Shown here piece after piece: positions 1 to 11,900 of a DNA stretch of 64,000 bases. The position numbers were made by a program, and so were the translations under genes. This DNA is from Paenibacillus lautus NBRC 15380 (lineage in GTDB: Bacteria; Bacillota; Bacilli; Paenibacillales; Paenibacillaceae), in contig NZ_BIMF01000011.1 in assembly GCF_004000945.1 (NCBI RefSeq), positions 157,145 to 221,144 on the forward strand, given 5' to 3'. A model generated the notes under the pieces. That model did not search any database and had not been told where the DNA came from. It saw nothing but the letters and a program-made list of their open reading frames with translations. Each line of letters opens with the position of its first letter. Position 1 is the stretch's first letter.

Positions 1-3000
1 GGCCTGTTTATGATTCGGAAGCGCCCGGGTTTCGTATTTGGAACGCCAGCGGTCGCGTCTTGGACAGATGCCCAATAATGCTCTCTGGCGAATGGATAAG
101 TCGGAAGCTCTGTCAGCTGGGCCAGTGCACCGTCATATAAACCATCGCCGCTGATCTCATACCCTTGGCAGTACAGATCAGCTAATGCATAGAGTGCTTC
201 CCGGTATTTATCCGGATCTTCCTTCAGAGATTGGGCAGATCTCAGTAGATCGTTGACGTACTGCTGAATCAAAGCTTGGCCTTCAAAATCACGTGGCACT
301 TTTCCAGCAAAGCGATTGGGCAGTCGTAATGTATCCCCGTTAGCCGATAATATATATTCTGCGTCCTGTTTATCCCCAGCAACAACTGCCATACGATGGT
401 TAAAATGCTGTCGTCCTTCCAACAAGGTATAACTTATTTTGCTCAACGATTCCTGTGATGCATCCGCTTTTCCTAGCATGACAACCATATCTTGAATCTT
501 CTCTTCCAATGCTTCCTTCGATTTGGCAGAGAACGTAAGCAAATGATAAGGGGGAATGCCTGCTGGCTCTTCTTCGGAAGCTGTAACGTAGCTCTCCAAA
601 ACCATATGAACGTTCGTTCCGCTCATTCCGAACGCACTTACGGCACCCAGACGTTTTTTATTTCCGCTGGCTGGCCAGGGTTTATTCGTTGTATTGACAT
701 AAAAAGGACTCTCCGTCCAATGGATATAATCATTCTCCTGCTCAAAATTCAGGCTTGCAGGAATCGTTTCATGACGGAAAGCTTGTATCAGATTGATCAT
801 ATTGACTAACCCAGAAGCGGCGAAGGTATGCCCAAAATTCGTTTTATTGGAAGTAATCGCGCAATATCCTTGTTTATCCGTATAGGCTTTGAATGCATCT
901 TGAAGGGCGTTTACCTCTACCGGATCCCCCAGTCTCGTTCCGGTCCCGTGTGTTACGACATATTCAATATCACCCGGGTTAACACGGGACTGTTCATAAA
1001 CGGCTTTCACAAGCTCGGTTTGCGTAACTCCGCTCGGAGCCGTGATTCCGTTTGTTTTGCCGTCATAGTTGATACTGCTGCCGCGGATCACCGCCAAGAT
1101 CGAATCCCCATCGGCTTCTGCCCTGGATAAACGCTTGAGCACAACCACGGTGACCGCTTCTCCAGGAACAAGCCCGTTCGCCCGTTTATCAAATGCAAAG
1201 CATGTACCATCCCTGGAGAGCATCCCGGCCTGACTCATTCCAACATACGGGTCTGGAGTAAGCATCAGATTGACACCGGCAGCAATGGCCGTATCACACT
1301 CATCATTGCGAAGGCTGAGACAAGCTTGGTGTGCTGCGGCCAGCCCAGAAGAACATGCCGTATCCACCGTGAGTACCGGACCATTCAAATTCAGAAAATA
1401 GGACAGCCTTGCCGCTAGAATAGCATTATGGTTGGAGGTAATCCCTGCCTCTCCTCTAACTAGCTGCTGGTAATCCCCTTGCTCAGCACCCACAAACATG
1501 CCAATTTTCCCAGCTCTGATTTTTTGGTCTCCGTAGCCAGCATGCTCCAACGCCTTCCAGGCTTCCTGGAGCAATAAGCGCTGCCGCGGATCCATTGATT
1601 CCGCATCCTTAGGTGAGATCTCGAAGAATAACGGATCGAATTCGCTAACGCCTGGGATACAACCGCACCATTTACTGTCTGTCTTGTGAGGATCCTTGTC
1701 TGAGGGACTGTAATAATGACGCCAATCAAACCGATCAGCGGGAATTTCTCTCACTGCGTTCCTTCCCTCGGTTAGAATCGTCCACATTTCTTCAACGTTT
1801 CTCGCTTCCGGGAATCGTCCACTCATGCCGATAACGGCGATGGGCTCATGGGCATCATCAGATAAGTTCCTGCTTAGCTTCACCTTTGACTGCGCGATGG
1901 GGCGTGTTTGGGGAGCGATCTTTGCAGGCCTGTGCTCGTCAGCCTCATAGTAGAACTCGGCAAGTGCTTCTTGATGCTCCTTCATCAAATACTCCGTTAT
2001 TTTACTTATCGTGGAATGACCGAAGAATACCGAAGGTGTTAGTTCCACCCCATAATGCTTAGACAGCCTGGTCGCCAAATGGGTTAAACTTATGGAGTCA
2101 AAGCCAAAATCAGCAAGATTGATTTCGTTGTCCAGCCTACCCTTCTGAATTTGGAGCAATATACCGATCTGTTCCTTCAAATCCCATTCAATGCACTGCT
2201 TCGTGTTCATGCCTCTCATTTCTCTTCGCCGGCCTTTACCTGACACAGCTCTTCGATGACTTGCCGCGTGGTTTGTTTCCTTGGAGATTCCATCCATCTC
2301 CATCCTTGCAGACTCATTCACATCCGCCGAGTCCACGAGCGACTTCCGGGTTGATGAAACAACGCCTTCATTAATCAACTGTTTCTCTGCAATATAATAT
2401 CGTTCCCTCGCAAAGGGATAGACGGGCAGGCTTCGACGACGTGGTTTAACGCCATTCCTATACAGGATATTCCAATCCACGCGCAGGCCCTGAACCCATA
2501 TCATGGCGATGCTACGAAAATTCCGCTCCAGTACCAGCTTCTCCATGGATGAATCCGCTTCTTCTATACTCTGTTGCTCTTTACCCGGCTTCATCTGGCC
2601 CCTGTAAAGTCCATCAATATCGTTGTGTCCCGTCAAATAACGCGCTAGCTTAGCTTGAAGATCTTGAATCGATTCCGCAACGACTGCAATCCGTTCTTCC
2701 ATGGCTTCTCGCCCAACCTGAAGAGTGTAAGCCGTATCAAAGAGCTGACTATCCGATAAATCCTCCTCAGCCATCATCTCCAAGAGCTGTTTCACTCTCT
2801 CGTTTAGGCATGGTTGGTTTTTGGCTGACAACGGAATAACCACAGGAAGACCATCTTGAGAAGACGGGGCCGGGCGATACGTCTCCTCAGGCGTATATTC
2901 TTCTAAGATGACATGGGCATTGGAACCGCCTGCTCCAAAGGACGAGACACCCGCTATCCTAGGAAACTCTATAAGCTCTCCATCCATATGAATCATCGGT

Positions 3001-5996
3001 TTTTGCCATTCCTGAAGCGATTGTTGGACGACAAAAGGCGTGTTGGCAAAGTTAATGTTCGAATTCAGTTCTTTAGCATGCAGACTGGGTACCAGCATCT
3101 TATGCTTCATTTGCAAGACGATTTTGGTTAGACCTGCCATGCCGGCTGCCGCTTCCAAATGGCCGATATTGGATTTGGCTGAACCGATGGAGCAAAACCC
3201 CGTATCCCGTGTATCTTTAGAGAATGCTTGGGTAAGCCCCGTAATTTCAATGGGGTCGCCGAGATCGGTTCCTGTTCCGTGCGCTTCGATATAACTGATC
3301 GCTCTTGCATTTATGCCTGCTTTATCCAGTGCAGCACGGACGAGTTCTCCCTGCGCTACAGGATTGGGTACAGTATAGCCGTTGGTTTTACCGCCATGGT
3401 TCGTACTGGTGCTTCTAATCACGGCATGAATTTGATCTTCATCTGCAATTGCACGTGACAGAGGTTTCAGAAGAACGATCCCCACGCCTTCGCCAGGAAC
3501 AAATCCGTTTGCGCCCTGGCCAAAACTTTTGCATCTGCCATCCTTCGAGAGCATTTGTTGTACGCTCAGCCAATGATAATTGGAAGGGTGCAAGTACAGA
3601 TTCACGCCGCCCGCGATCGCCATTTCACATTCTCCCAGATGAAGATGCTCACAGGCTTCATGAATCGCGGTCAGAGAGGAAGAGCACATCGTATCAATCG
3701 GCATGCTCGGTCCTTGTAAATTCAGATAGTACGAAACTCTGTTCGCGACTGAGCTAAAGGAGGTGTATGGGTTAACATGTTCCCCCTGCTCCCATAAACC
3801 GGGGCCGTACAGATCGTAACCCGTCTTCGTGATCCCGGCAAAAACGCCTACCCGGCGATGATGCCTGATCGCCAGATGCTCCCGCGTATAACCCGCGTCT
3901 TCTAACGCTTCCCAACAGGACTCGATGAACAAGCGCTCTTGAGGGTCCATCATCATGGCTTCGCGGGGAGAAATATTGAAAAACAAAGGGTCAAAATCCG
4001 CAAATCCCTCTAAAAAGCCTCCCCATTTACTATAGCTCTTGCCTTGCGCCACCGCTTCCTGTGGATCCGGATCGAAGAAGTCTTCCATCGGCCAGCGGTC
4101 ATCAGGTATTTCGGTAATACAATCTCTGCCTGCCTTAAGATTCTCCCAATATTCGTTGAGATTGCGGGCAGAAGGATAGCGTCCGCTTATACCGATAATA
4201 GCAATGGGTTCTCGCGATTTGAGCTCAGGTTTATGGATTGGAGAGCGGGTAGAACGGTTCTTCTCTTTACGGAATGAAACGAGAACAGGAAAAGGTTCAC
4301 CGGAACGCGGTTCCACCGATGGTCTTGCAGATCCCTCCTCACTCTGCTCTCCCAGCCCTGTCCACCACACACATCGTTCCGTGTGTTCCGCAGTCAGATA
4401 ATCAAGGACTTCACCTAATGTCTGGTACTCGTAGAACAATGTTTTGGAAAGCTCCCCGAAGATCCCTGCCATCTTGGCATTCAATTGGTTGATCATGATC
4501 GAGTCGATTCCATAACTCTCAAGGGGTTCATTCACATGTAATTGGGTAACCTCGAGTCGCGTCACTTCTCCGAAGAGGACTTTGAGTTGACGGCCCGTTC
4601 TGTCTCTTAACAAGCCCTCATCGACTTGGTGACGCTTTGTTGGTTCAGAAGCTGCTGATTTAGGAGTGGGACCGGGTAGCAGCCTCTCTCTGATCTGATC
4701 TACTTGACCTGACAGGATGAGGACTCGATCATGACCGGAAGCCAGTGCTTGATGCATAGCCTGTATACCGGTTTTCGTGTCCAGAGCCGTCATGCCCCAG
4801 CTTTGCATCATCGATTTCTCCGTTATTTCATCAACTTCCATTCCGCCATCCTTCCAGTATGGCCAGTTGATGGACAACGATTGGCCTTGGCGCAGTCCGG
4901 ATGCTACGAGACCGTTTCTATACGCCGCATAGGCATCCATATATGCGTTCGCAGCAGCATAATCCGCTTGTCCCGGATTGCCGAAACAGCCCGCGATCGA
5001 CGAGAAGAAAATAAAGAAATCCAGCGGCAAATCCTTGGTGGCCGAATCTAGATATGTCGTCCCTGACACTTTGGGATTCAGCACTTGCTCCAATTCATTC
5101 CCGGTCTTCTTAAGTATGAAATTGTCACAAACGACACCTGCACCATGGATGATCCCATGCAGGCTTCCGAATTCCTCCAGGATGTCATGAATCAGAGGTT
5201 CTACCTGGTCCTTAAGAGACACATCCGTTTGTTTATAATCGATTCTGGCCCCTGTTGCTCTCATCTCATGAAGTTTGGCTTCTTTATCCATAGATAGTAC
5301 AGAACGACCGGTAAGAATCAATACTGGATCGTTAACTTGCCGGATAATATCTTCCGCAAACAGGAGTCCGAGTCCACCTGCGCCTCCGGTAATCAGATAA
5401 ACCCCGTTGTCTTTCCATGGAATGCTCGCCTCCACCGGCGGAACAATAACTTCATTCCACCCTGCCTCCCACCTTTTTCCTTGATCAAAGCGTATGATAT
5501 CTACTGCCAACCCCTTGCTGTGGTTAAGCATCTGCACGAGTATTGATGCCTCTACATCCGGTTCTATTTCTATCAGTTGACCGCTTAATCGCGGGTTTTC
5601 CATATGGGCTGTTCTTAGAATGCCGTAAAGTCCGGTGAACAGCTTCTGCTCACCCTGAACCGGCACCACAAGTTGAATAAGCACCTCGCCGGTCACTTTC
5701 TGCTCCATTATCGTTTTCACGAGGTCAAGAAACTGCTGTGCATAAGATTGGAAGCGTTGATTGATCTCCAGGTAAGAAGGTGACTGAAGCATCAGGCACT
5801 CAATGCCTGTCAGCCCGCTCTGTAGACTTTCGAAGGTTGAATGATCCATCTCACAAAAGATGGCTAGATGCCGGACATAACTCGACGGATTCCCACCATT
5901 CATGGTCTCTGATTCTTTATAGATCGGTGTAAACAACTGGACCGCTGAAGCAGACACTGATCCTTTTGAACTTGAAAGAGCATCCTGATTTCTCAT
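1..5996 (-). CDS. Trans-AT polyketide synthase, third PKS protein (partial; 3' end outside the window)
   Basis: This is the N-terminal part (about 1,998 residues) of a modular PKS. Translation of the minus strand gives, in order: an N-terminal region and a ketoreductase (Rossmann motif TGGAGGLG near residue 200, active-site Tyr in QADYAAANAY); an ACP with the phosphopantetheine serine in YGIDSIM (about 499); a ketosynthase starting near 594 with DTMCSSS near 769 and both catalytic His (EAHGTGT, NIGHLEAAAG); a second ACP (DFGFDSIS, about 1,299); and a second ketosynthase from about 1,385 with DTACSSG, VTHGTGT and NFGHTFAASG. The frame is still open at base 1. The start ATG at 5996 overlaps the upstream stop as ATGA, so the two proteins are translationally coupled. 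The leading KR-ACP completes the KS-DH* module of the upstream protein. The middle KS-ACP module has no reductive domains. No AT domain is present, which is why this is called trans-AT. The product is not identified. Confidence 0.95.
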   Translation of the reverse strand, partial: MRNQDALSSSKGSVSASAVQLFTPIYKESETMNGGNPSSYVRHLAIFCEMDHSTFESLQSGLTGIECLMLQSPSYLEINQRFQSYAQQFLDLVKTIMEQKVTGEVLIQLVVPVQGEQKLFTGLYGILRTAHMENPRLSGQLIEIEPDVEASILVQMLNHSKGLAVDIIRFDQGKRWEAGWNEVIVPPVEASIPWKDNGVYLITGGAGGLGLLFAEDIIRQVNDPVLILTGRSVLSMDKEAKLHEMRATGARIDYKQTDVSLKDQVEPLIHDILEEFGSLHGIIHGAGVVCDNFILKKTGNELEQVLNPKVSGTTYLDSATKDLPLDFFIFFSSIAGCFGNPGQADYAAANAYMDAYAAYRNGLVASGLRQGQSLSINWPYWKDGGMEVDEITEKSMMQSWGMTALDTKTGIQAMHQALASGHDRVLILSGQVDQIRERLLPGPTPKSAASEPTKRHQVDEGLLRDRTGRQLKVLFGEVTRLEVTQLHVNEPLESYGIDSIMINQLNAKMAGIFGELSKTLFYEYQTLGEVLDYLTAEHTERCVWWTGLGEQSEEGSARPSVEPRSGEPFPVLVSFRKEKNRSTRSPIHKPELKSREPIAIIGISGRYPSARNLNEYWENLKAGRDCITEIPDDRWPMEDFFDPDPQEAVAQGKSYSKWGGFLEGFADFDPLFFNISPREAMMMDPQERLFIESCWEALEDAGYTREHLAIRHHRRVGVFAGITKTGYDLYGPGLWEQGEHVNPYTSFSSVANRVSYYLNLQGPSMPIDTMCSSSLTAIHEACEHLHLGECEMAIAGGVNLYLHPSNYHWLSVQQMLSKDGRCKSFGQGANGFVPGEGVGIVLLKPLSRAIADEDQIHAVIRSTSTNHGGKTNGYTVPNPVAQGELVRAALDKAGINARAISYIEAHGTGTDLGDPIEITGLTQAFSKDTRDTGFCSIGSAKSNIGHLEAAAGMAGLTKIVLQMKHKMLVPSLHAKELNSNINFANTPFVVQQSLQEWQKPMIHMDGELIEFPRIAGVSSFGAGGSNAHVILEEYTPEETYRPAPSSQDGLPVVIPLSAKNQPCLNERVKQLLEMMAEEDLSDSQLFDTAYTLQVGREAMEERIAVVAESIQDLQAKLARYLTGHNDIDGLYRGQMKPGKEQQSIEEADSSMEKLVLERNFRSIAMIWVQGLRVDWNILYRNGVKPRRRSLPVYPFARERYYIAEKQLINEGVVSSTRKSLVDSADVNESARMEMDGISKETNHAASHRRAVSGKGRRREMRGMNTKQCIEWDLKEQIGILLQIQKGRLDNEINLADFGFDSISLTHLATRLSKHYGVELTPSVFFGHSTISKITEYLMKEHQEALAEFYYEADEHRPAKIAPQTRPIAQSKVKLSRNLSDDAHEPIAVIGMSGRFPEARNVEEMWTILTEGRNAVREIPADRFDWRHYYSPSDKDPHKTDSKWCGCIPGVSEFDPLFFEISPKDAESMDPRQRLLLQEAWKALEHAGYGDQKIRAGKIGMFVGAEQGDYQQLVRGEAGITSNHNAILAARLSYFLNLNGPVLTVDTACSSGLAAAHQACLSLRNDECDTAIAAGVNLMLTPDPYVGMSQAGMLSRDGTCFAFDKRANGLVPGEAVTVVVLKRLSRAEADGDSILAVIRGSSINYDGKTNGITAPSGVTQTELVKAVYEQSRVNPGDIEYVVTHGTGTRLGDPVEVNALQDAFKAYTDKQGYCAITSNKTNFGHTFAASGLVNMINLIQAFRHETIPASLNFEQENDYIHWTESPFYVNTTNKPWPASGNKKRLGAVSAFGMSGTNVHMVLESYVTASEEEPAGIPPYHLLTFSAKSKEALEEKIQDMVVMLGKADASQESLSKISYTLLEGRQHFNHRMAVVAGDKQDAEYILSANGDTLRLPNRFAGKVPRDFEGQALIQQYVNDLLRSAQSLKEDPDKYREALYALADLYCQGYEISGDGLYDGALAQLTELPTYPFAREHYWASVQDATAGVPNTKPGRFRIINR

Positions 5997-8900
5997 ATTT
6001 GTAATCCTCCTCCAACCTTTGCGTGTTTTACGGTGTGCTGTCCGTTGCTCTCCAATCGCGCTGTAAGTCCTCTCATGGTTGCGTATAACGCTCCGTGATG
6101 ATCGTAGAAGTCAATATCCACTTTGATATTTGTCCCCTGAACGCCGTACGCACTGTTTCGTACGTGAACCCATGACAATGGAGTTGGCTTACCGATCATG
6201 TGAACCTCCTGCAAGGATAGTGGTTGTGCAGAACCCACGATTCCGCTACCCATTTGCTCATCCCAATCTGGCAAGAGGCCTAACGTCGCTTGCATAGCTG
6301 CCTCGGTTAGACTTGGATGCAGTATGAAATGATGGGATGAAGCCCGGAAAGCAGAATGCATTGAAAGCTTCGCGAGCAGCTGGTGATGTCCGATAAACAT
6401 CTCCTCTACCACTTGCTGTTGAGGACTATGAATTATTCCTGCTTCCACATATCCCTTGTACCAATCAAACTTCGAGAAATATTTCACATTGCATTGTGCC
6501 TGTACAAGACTCATATCAGCCCGCGATGCCGCGCTTTGTAGGGCAGTTGTCGACACCCGTCCCTGATTGTGTATAACCGGATCTATGCTATTCTTGTCAA
6601 CTGTACTGTAGATTTCATATGAAAGGTCTCCCTCATCCGGGAAGATATCAATATGAAGCTGCAAGTCTTCTTGCACAAATTCAACCGGTTGGGACCAAAC
6701 TACATCCTTGATCTGGATCACTTCAGGAGGGTCAAAGAAAACTCCCCTCGATAACTCCGCTGCTTTCCTAGCCATCTCCAGATATATCATCCCCGAGAAT
6801 ATGTTTCTTCCTGAGACATCAGTTGAAGCCAGTAAAGGTTCGCCTCTGTTAAAAGTCGAGCTGTAGCGGACTCCCGAAAGATCCGATGTGTTCTGGTGAA
6901 GCAGAGGGTGCAGCATGGCCTGCCCATGTGGGGCTGATTCAATAGAAGAACTGCCTTTGCTTTTTTCATCCGGTACCCAATAGCGTTCAGTTGCAAAGGG
7001 ATAGGTTGGCAGAGATATGATGGTATAGCGTTCATTCGTGAACAACGCTTCATAATCAAGCCCATATCCTTGAATATATAACTCAGCAATGGTTGTTAGC
7101 CGCTCCATATATTCGGTGGGTTCGACCGAATGGCATTCCTTGATGCATTGGTTTCCGTATCGCTTTAAGGAAGGCTGTTCCCGGCGATCATTTTCATTCA
7201 GTTCCGAAATATAAACCTGTGGTACCTTGCTTCTTGCCAGCCATTTACCAAGGAATATCGTTAATTCATCCAAACTCCGAACTACGCAGGCTAACCGGTT
7301 GTTAAAATGCTTTCTTCCCGCCAACAAGGTATAGCTAAGGTTTCCGCAGTCCGCTTGCCTGTCATCCTGGCAGTAATCCAGTAGTTGATTCGCCTGCTTG
7401 CGCAGCTGCTCAGGCGTACGTGCAGATAACACAATCAGATATCCCGGTTTGTCGGTATGTCTCCCTGTTGGTTCCGGTCCCTCTTCTATAACAATATGGG
7501 CGTTTGTTCCGCTGAATCCGAAGGAGCTCACGGCTGCTCGTCTTTTACCACTCCTTCCTTTCTCCCAATTCCTGAGGCTCGTATTTACATAAAAGGGGCT
7601 GTCCTTAAACTGAATATTCGAATTCCCCGTTTCAAAATTTAGCGTAGGCGGAATTTGCTTATGCTTCAAAGACAGCAAAACCTTAATGATTCCCGCGACG
7701 CCAGCCGCATGGGCCGCATGACCGATGTTGGTCTTGATTGAGCCGATCGCGCAGTACTCCTTGTTGTCGGTATAATTTCTAAAAGCCTTCGTTAGTGCCT
7801 GATACTCAATCGGGTCTCCCAGCTTCGTGCCCGTTCCATGAGCTTCAACAACCTGTATATCGCCAGGATCAATTTGAAAGGTATCATATACGTTTCGTTC
7901 CAGGCGTTCCTGAGAGACGGCGCTTGGCGCCGTTATGCCGTTCGTCGTTCCGTCTTGGTTCATTCCCGATCCGCGAATGACTCCATAAATATGATCCCCG
8001 TCATGTATCGCTTCCTGAAGACGCTTCAGCACAAGAACACCCGCCCCTTCACCAGGGATAAATCCGTCAGCACGCTCGTCAAAAGTATAGCTGTGGCCCG
8101 TTGTCGAGAGCATTCCCGCTTTGTTGGTGCTCAAGTAGTACCATGGCGTAGACTGGATAAACACGCCTCCAGCCAATGCCATTTCTGTCTCGCCTGACCA
8201 TAACCCCTGACATGCCATATGGACGGCGACTAATGAGCTGGAACAGGCCGTATCAATGGCGATGGCCGGCCCCTTGAGATCAAGATAATACGCAATCCGT
8301 GCCGGAATGACCGACCCGGCTATGCCCCAGAATGCTTGCGCCGGCGCATCATCTCCGAAGAGCTGTTGATAATCGCCCGCACCTCCAAGACAGCCGACAT
8401 AAACGCCGCACTCGCGTCCCTGAATCCTGGATCCGGCATAACCTGAGTCCTCCAGTGCCTTCCAGCATTCCTCCATAAATATCCTTTGCTGAGGATCCAT
8501 ATAGCTGGCTTCCAGGCCATTAATATTAAAAAAGAATGGGTCAAACTGATCTATATTCTCTACAAAACCACCGCGATCGCAATACTGGGCCTCTTTCGGA
8601 TAATGTGCCGAGAGATCCCAACGCGGAGACTCTCCAATAAGTTCTGCTCCGTTGGACAAGTGCGTCCATAGTTCGTTCACGTTAGCTGATTTAGCATACT
8701 TTCCGCTCATTCCGATAATGGCAATCGGTTCTTTGTTCATGGGTGTCACAGGAGCGACCTCATGCTTTACGAGATCAGCGGCTTGCTTGCCTGATAAAGA
8801 AGCCTTGTCGATAAACCGGCTGGAATAAGATGGCGATGCTGCTTCACCTAGTTCAGGTATATCCCGCCGATTGTCATCAGAGACGACTGCTTTGTTTAAA

Positions 8901-11900
8901 TTCTGCCCAAGCAGGCCAGCGACTGCATCCCTGTGATCCGATAAAATATAAGCTGTAAGCTGCTTAACTGAACTGTAATCAAAGAGGCTCGTGGTATCGA
9001 GTTCGATTCGTAAGGCTTGATTAAGGACTTGTACCAGATGAACCCCGATAATGGAATCCAGACCATAATCGGCAAAGGACTCCTCCAACTCGATTTCGCT
9101 CCTATTTACTTTTAATGCTTCGGAAAGCTTCTCAATGATGGTCTCCTTCACATGATCTTCCAGCATCTGTTCGGTCATAACCGTGCTGGCCTGTTTAGCG
9201 GCAACGTTCTTTACTCGAGCCTGCTCTTCCACTGTGGAAATTGTTCCCAACCTGTCCCTCGTATCATATGGTTTGGCATTAGACGTGCGTTTGACCTCCG
9301 CATCGGCTCTGTCTGAATGGGGCACTTGTTTCACTCGGACCACCCCGTTACTACTTGCCGCAATGATCTGCTGTCCCCATTCATGAGACTCTTTTGCCGG
9401 AAAAAAAACCGCTTCGTAGCCTTCGGACTCCAACACGTCCTTCCAGGTTTCGGGATACAGACCCGGACTACCAGGAATGCGTAAAGGTGCATCTTCATAA
9501 AGCCACCAACCTTCCAGGAGCCCAAAGGTTAAGTGCGTAAATAATCGGTTATCGCTCAGCTCATTGATTAGAATCAAACCGTTCTTTTTCAGGACGGATT
9601 TGGTATTGCGTAAAGTTTGGCGGATATTTCGGGTCGCGTGAAGCACATTTGTTGCAATAGCAATATCGAATTCACCCGAAGGGGTGTTCGAGCCAGCAAC
9701 GGGCGCATCAACATTCAATATTTTATAAGTCAAAAAGGGATTGTGCGGACCGTACTCCTTCTTAGCAAATAATAAAAACGCTTTGGAAATATCGGTGTAG
9801 CAATACTCCTCGATATAATCATTGTAAGGCTTTAATTTTTGGAAAAGCCTGCTGCTTGTTCCTCCCGTGCCGGCACCAATTTCAATGATTCGGATTTTAA
9901 TGGCAGGAAATTCGTTGATCCGTTCCTCCATATACGCCAATAAGGTATCGGCAAGAACTTCATTGAAATGATCGGCGACGGGATTATTTTTATAGATGCC
10001 CTCCACCAGGTTCATGGAGGAATTCGGAAACATAATATCGGTGGCCAGGCGTTTACCTGTCAGAATTTCAGGCAATGCATGCATGAGCTCTTCAGCTAGT
10101 GTCATCCATGCCTTTAAACTCGGATCTTCCAGCCATTCGACTTTTTTCAGTTCCCATTCCTTCCATAATAAAGCCTTATCGACGGATAACGGATCCGTTA
10201 CTTTGTACATATCACCATCCTGATAGAGGTAATGATGCTGCACAAGGACGCGCAAGCTTTCCTCAAACCACTTTTGGTACATTGGGATTATTCCAGTATG
10301 GGCTTTGCTCTCGGCTGACTTCGTATCCTTTTCCAATAATCCCATTGACGATAGCTCACTTAGCAGCATTCTTGATAGAAGGCTGATCATTTCCTTATTT
10401 AAACTTCGGGCCTCATTCATGTTCTGGAGCCGATCTGCTGTTCCCGAATTATAGTCCCTAATTTTGTTGATCACTGACGGTATGCTATCCGATCGGATAT
10501 CGATGCGCTCTTTAGGATTCATGCCTTCCACGATAAGAGGTTTGGTCGTTGTAATCATCGCCATTTGATGAATCGGATTGGAAACCAATCGTTCCAAAGC
10601 TTTCATGCCAGCCTCAGGCTCAATGAGCCCCATCCCGATCCGGGACAGCTGCTGTACATCCTCTGAAGCAGAAGCGTCATCGCTGCTCCAATATCCCCAA
10701 TTCATTACCTTCACCTTGCACGGCCATTCATGCGAAAGCCGATGTGCGAACGCATCCTTGAACGAACAGCCCGACGCGTAGTGGCTCTGTTTTGGATTTT
10801 TAATGAAAGCGATCAAGGAAGAGAAGAACATAACAAAATCCAATGGTTCCTTACGGAATACCTGGGCCATCCGTACGGTCACGTCAATCTTGGCCGATAG
10901 TCCTGATCTGAATTGATCCTCTTCCATGTCCAGGAGGCTTCGATTCGACAGCACCATCGCCGAATGCACAACGCCGTTAATTCGCGAAAATGTCTGCTTT
11001 ATTTTTTCATAAGCTGCTCTGAGTTCTTCATAATCGGCTGCATCTGCTGAGATATAGACGGGTCTGGGTCCAAAACGAGCGATTCTATCCAAATCCGCCC
11101 GCATATGTTCATCCATCTGTCTGCGGCCGATCCACACCACATGGGCTCCATAAGCACGAACCATATACTCGCTCCATGCCTTGCCGATACCGCCAGCTCC
11201 TCCAATTACGACATATACGCCACCGTGCCTAAAGCTTGATTCCGCCGTTTCAGTAGTATTCAATGGTATAAGCTGCTGCCGGTACCACTGCTGTTTCCGG
11301 TACACCCAAGGGTGTCCGCGCCGATCAGCAGGAAGAGTGAATATCTCGGTTACAGGCCACAGACTACCAGCCTCCAAATCGATAATTCGGATATTCCAGC
11401 TCGGATATTCTTTTGCCATTGAACCTACCAGACCGTGAATGCCGGCATGCGAAGGATCGACCTTGCGAGATTCGTTAACCCTCTGCGTGTCCAATGTGAT
11501 CACTGTCCATCCCAAGCTGCGGGCAGAATAACCCAATCCAATGAACGCTTTAATCAAGCGGAACAATGGAATAACGCCATACTCCTGTCGTTCAATCAGT
11601 TTTTCGTCTTCCAGGGAAGTTGACGTACCTGCAGGAGCAACCCACACGATATGATCAACTATGCCGAAAGCTTCAAGTTTTGCAGCAATTTCTGATATCG
11701 TATCTGCTGGTTTCATATTAAAAAAATGCACCCGCGGGTACATCTGTTGAATCATGTTCCTATTCTCTTCCCCACCAACATAGATCACATGATCGGAATC
11801 ATGCGCCTGCCATGTGCCATTCTCTACCGGGACGGCCTCCCATGCTGGACTAAGATGAATATTTCCAACAGGCGTTTGTACCATTGCCTCCTGTGGAGCC

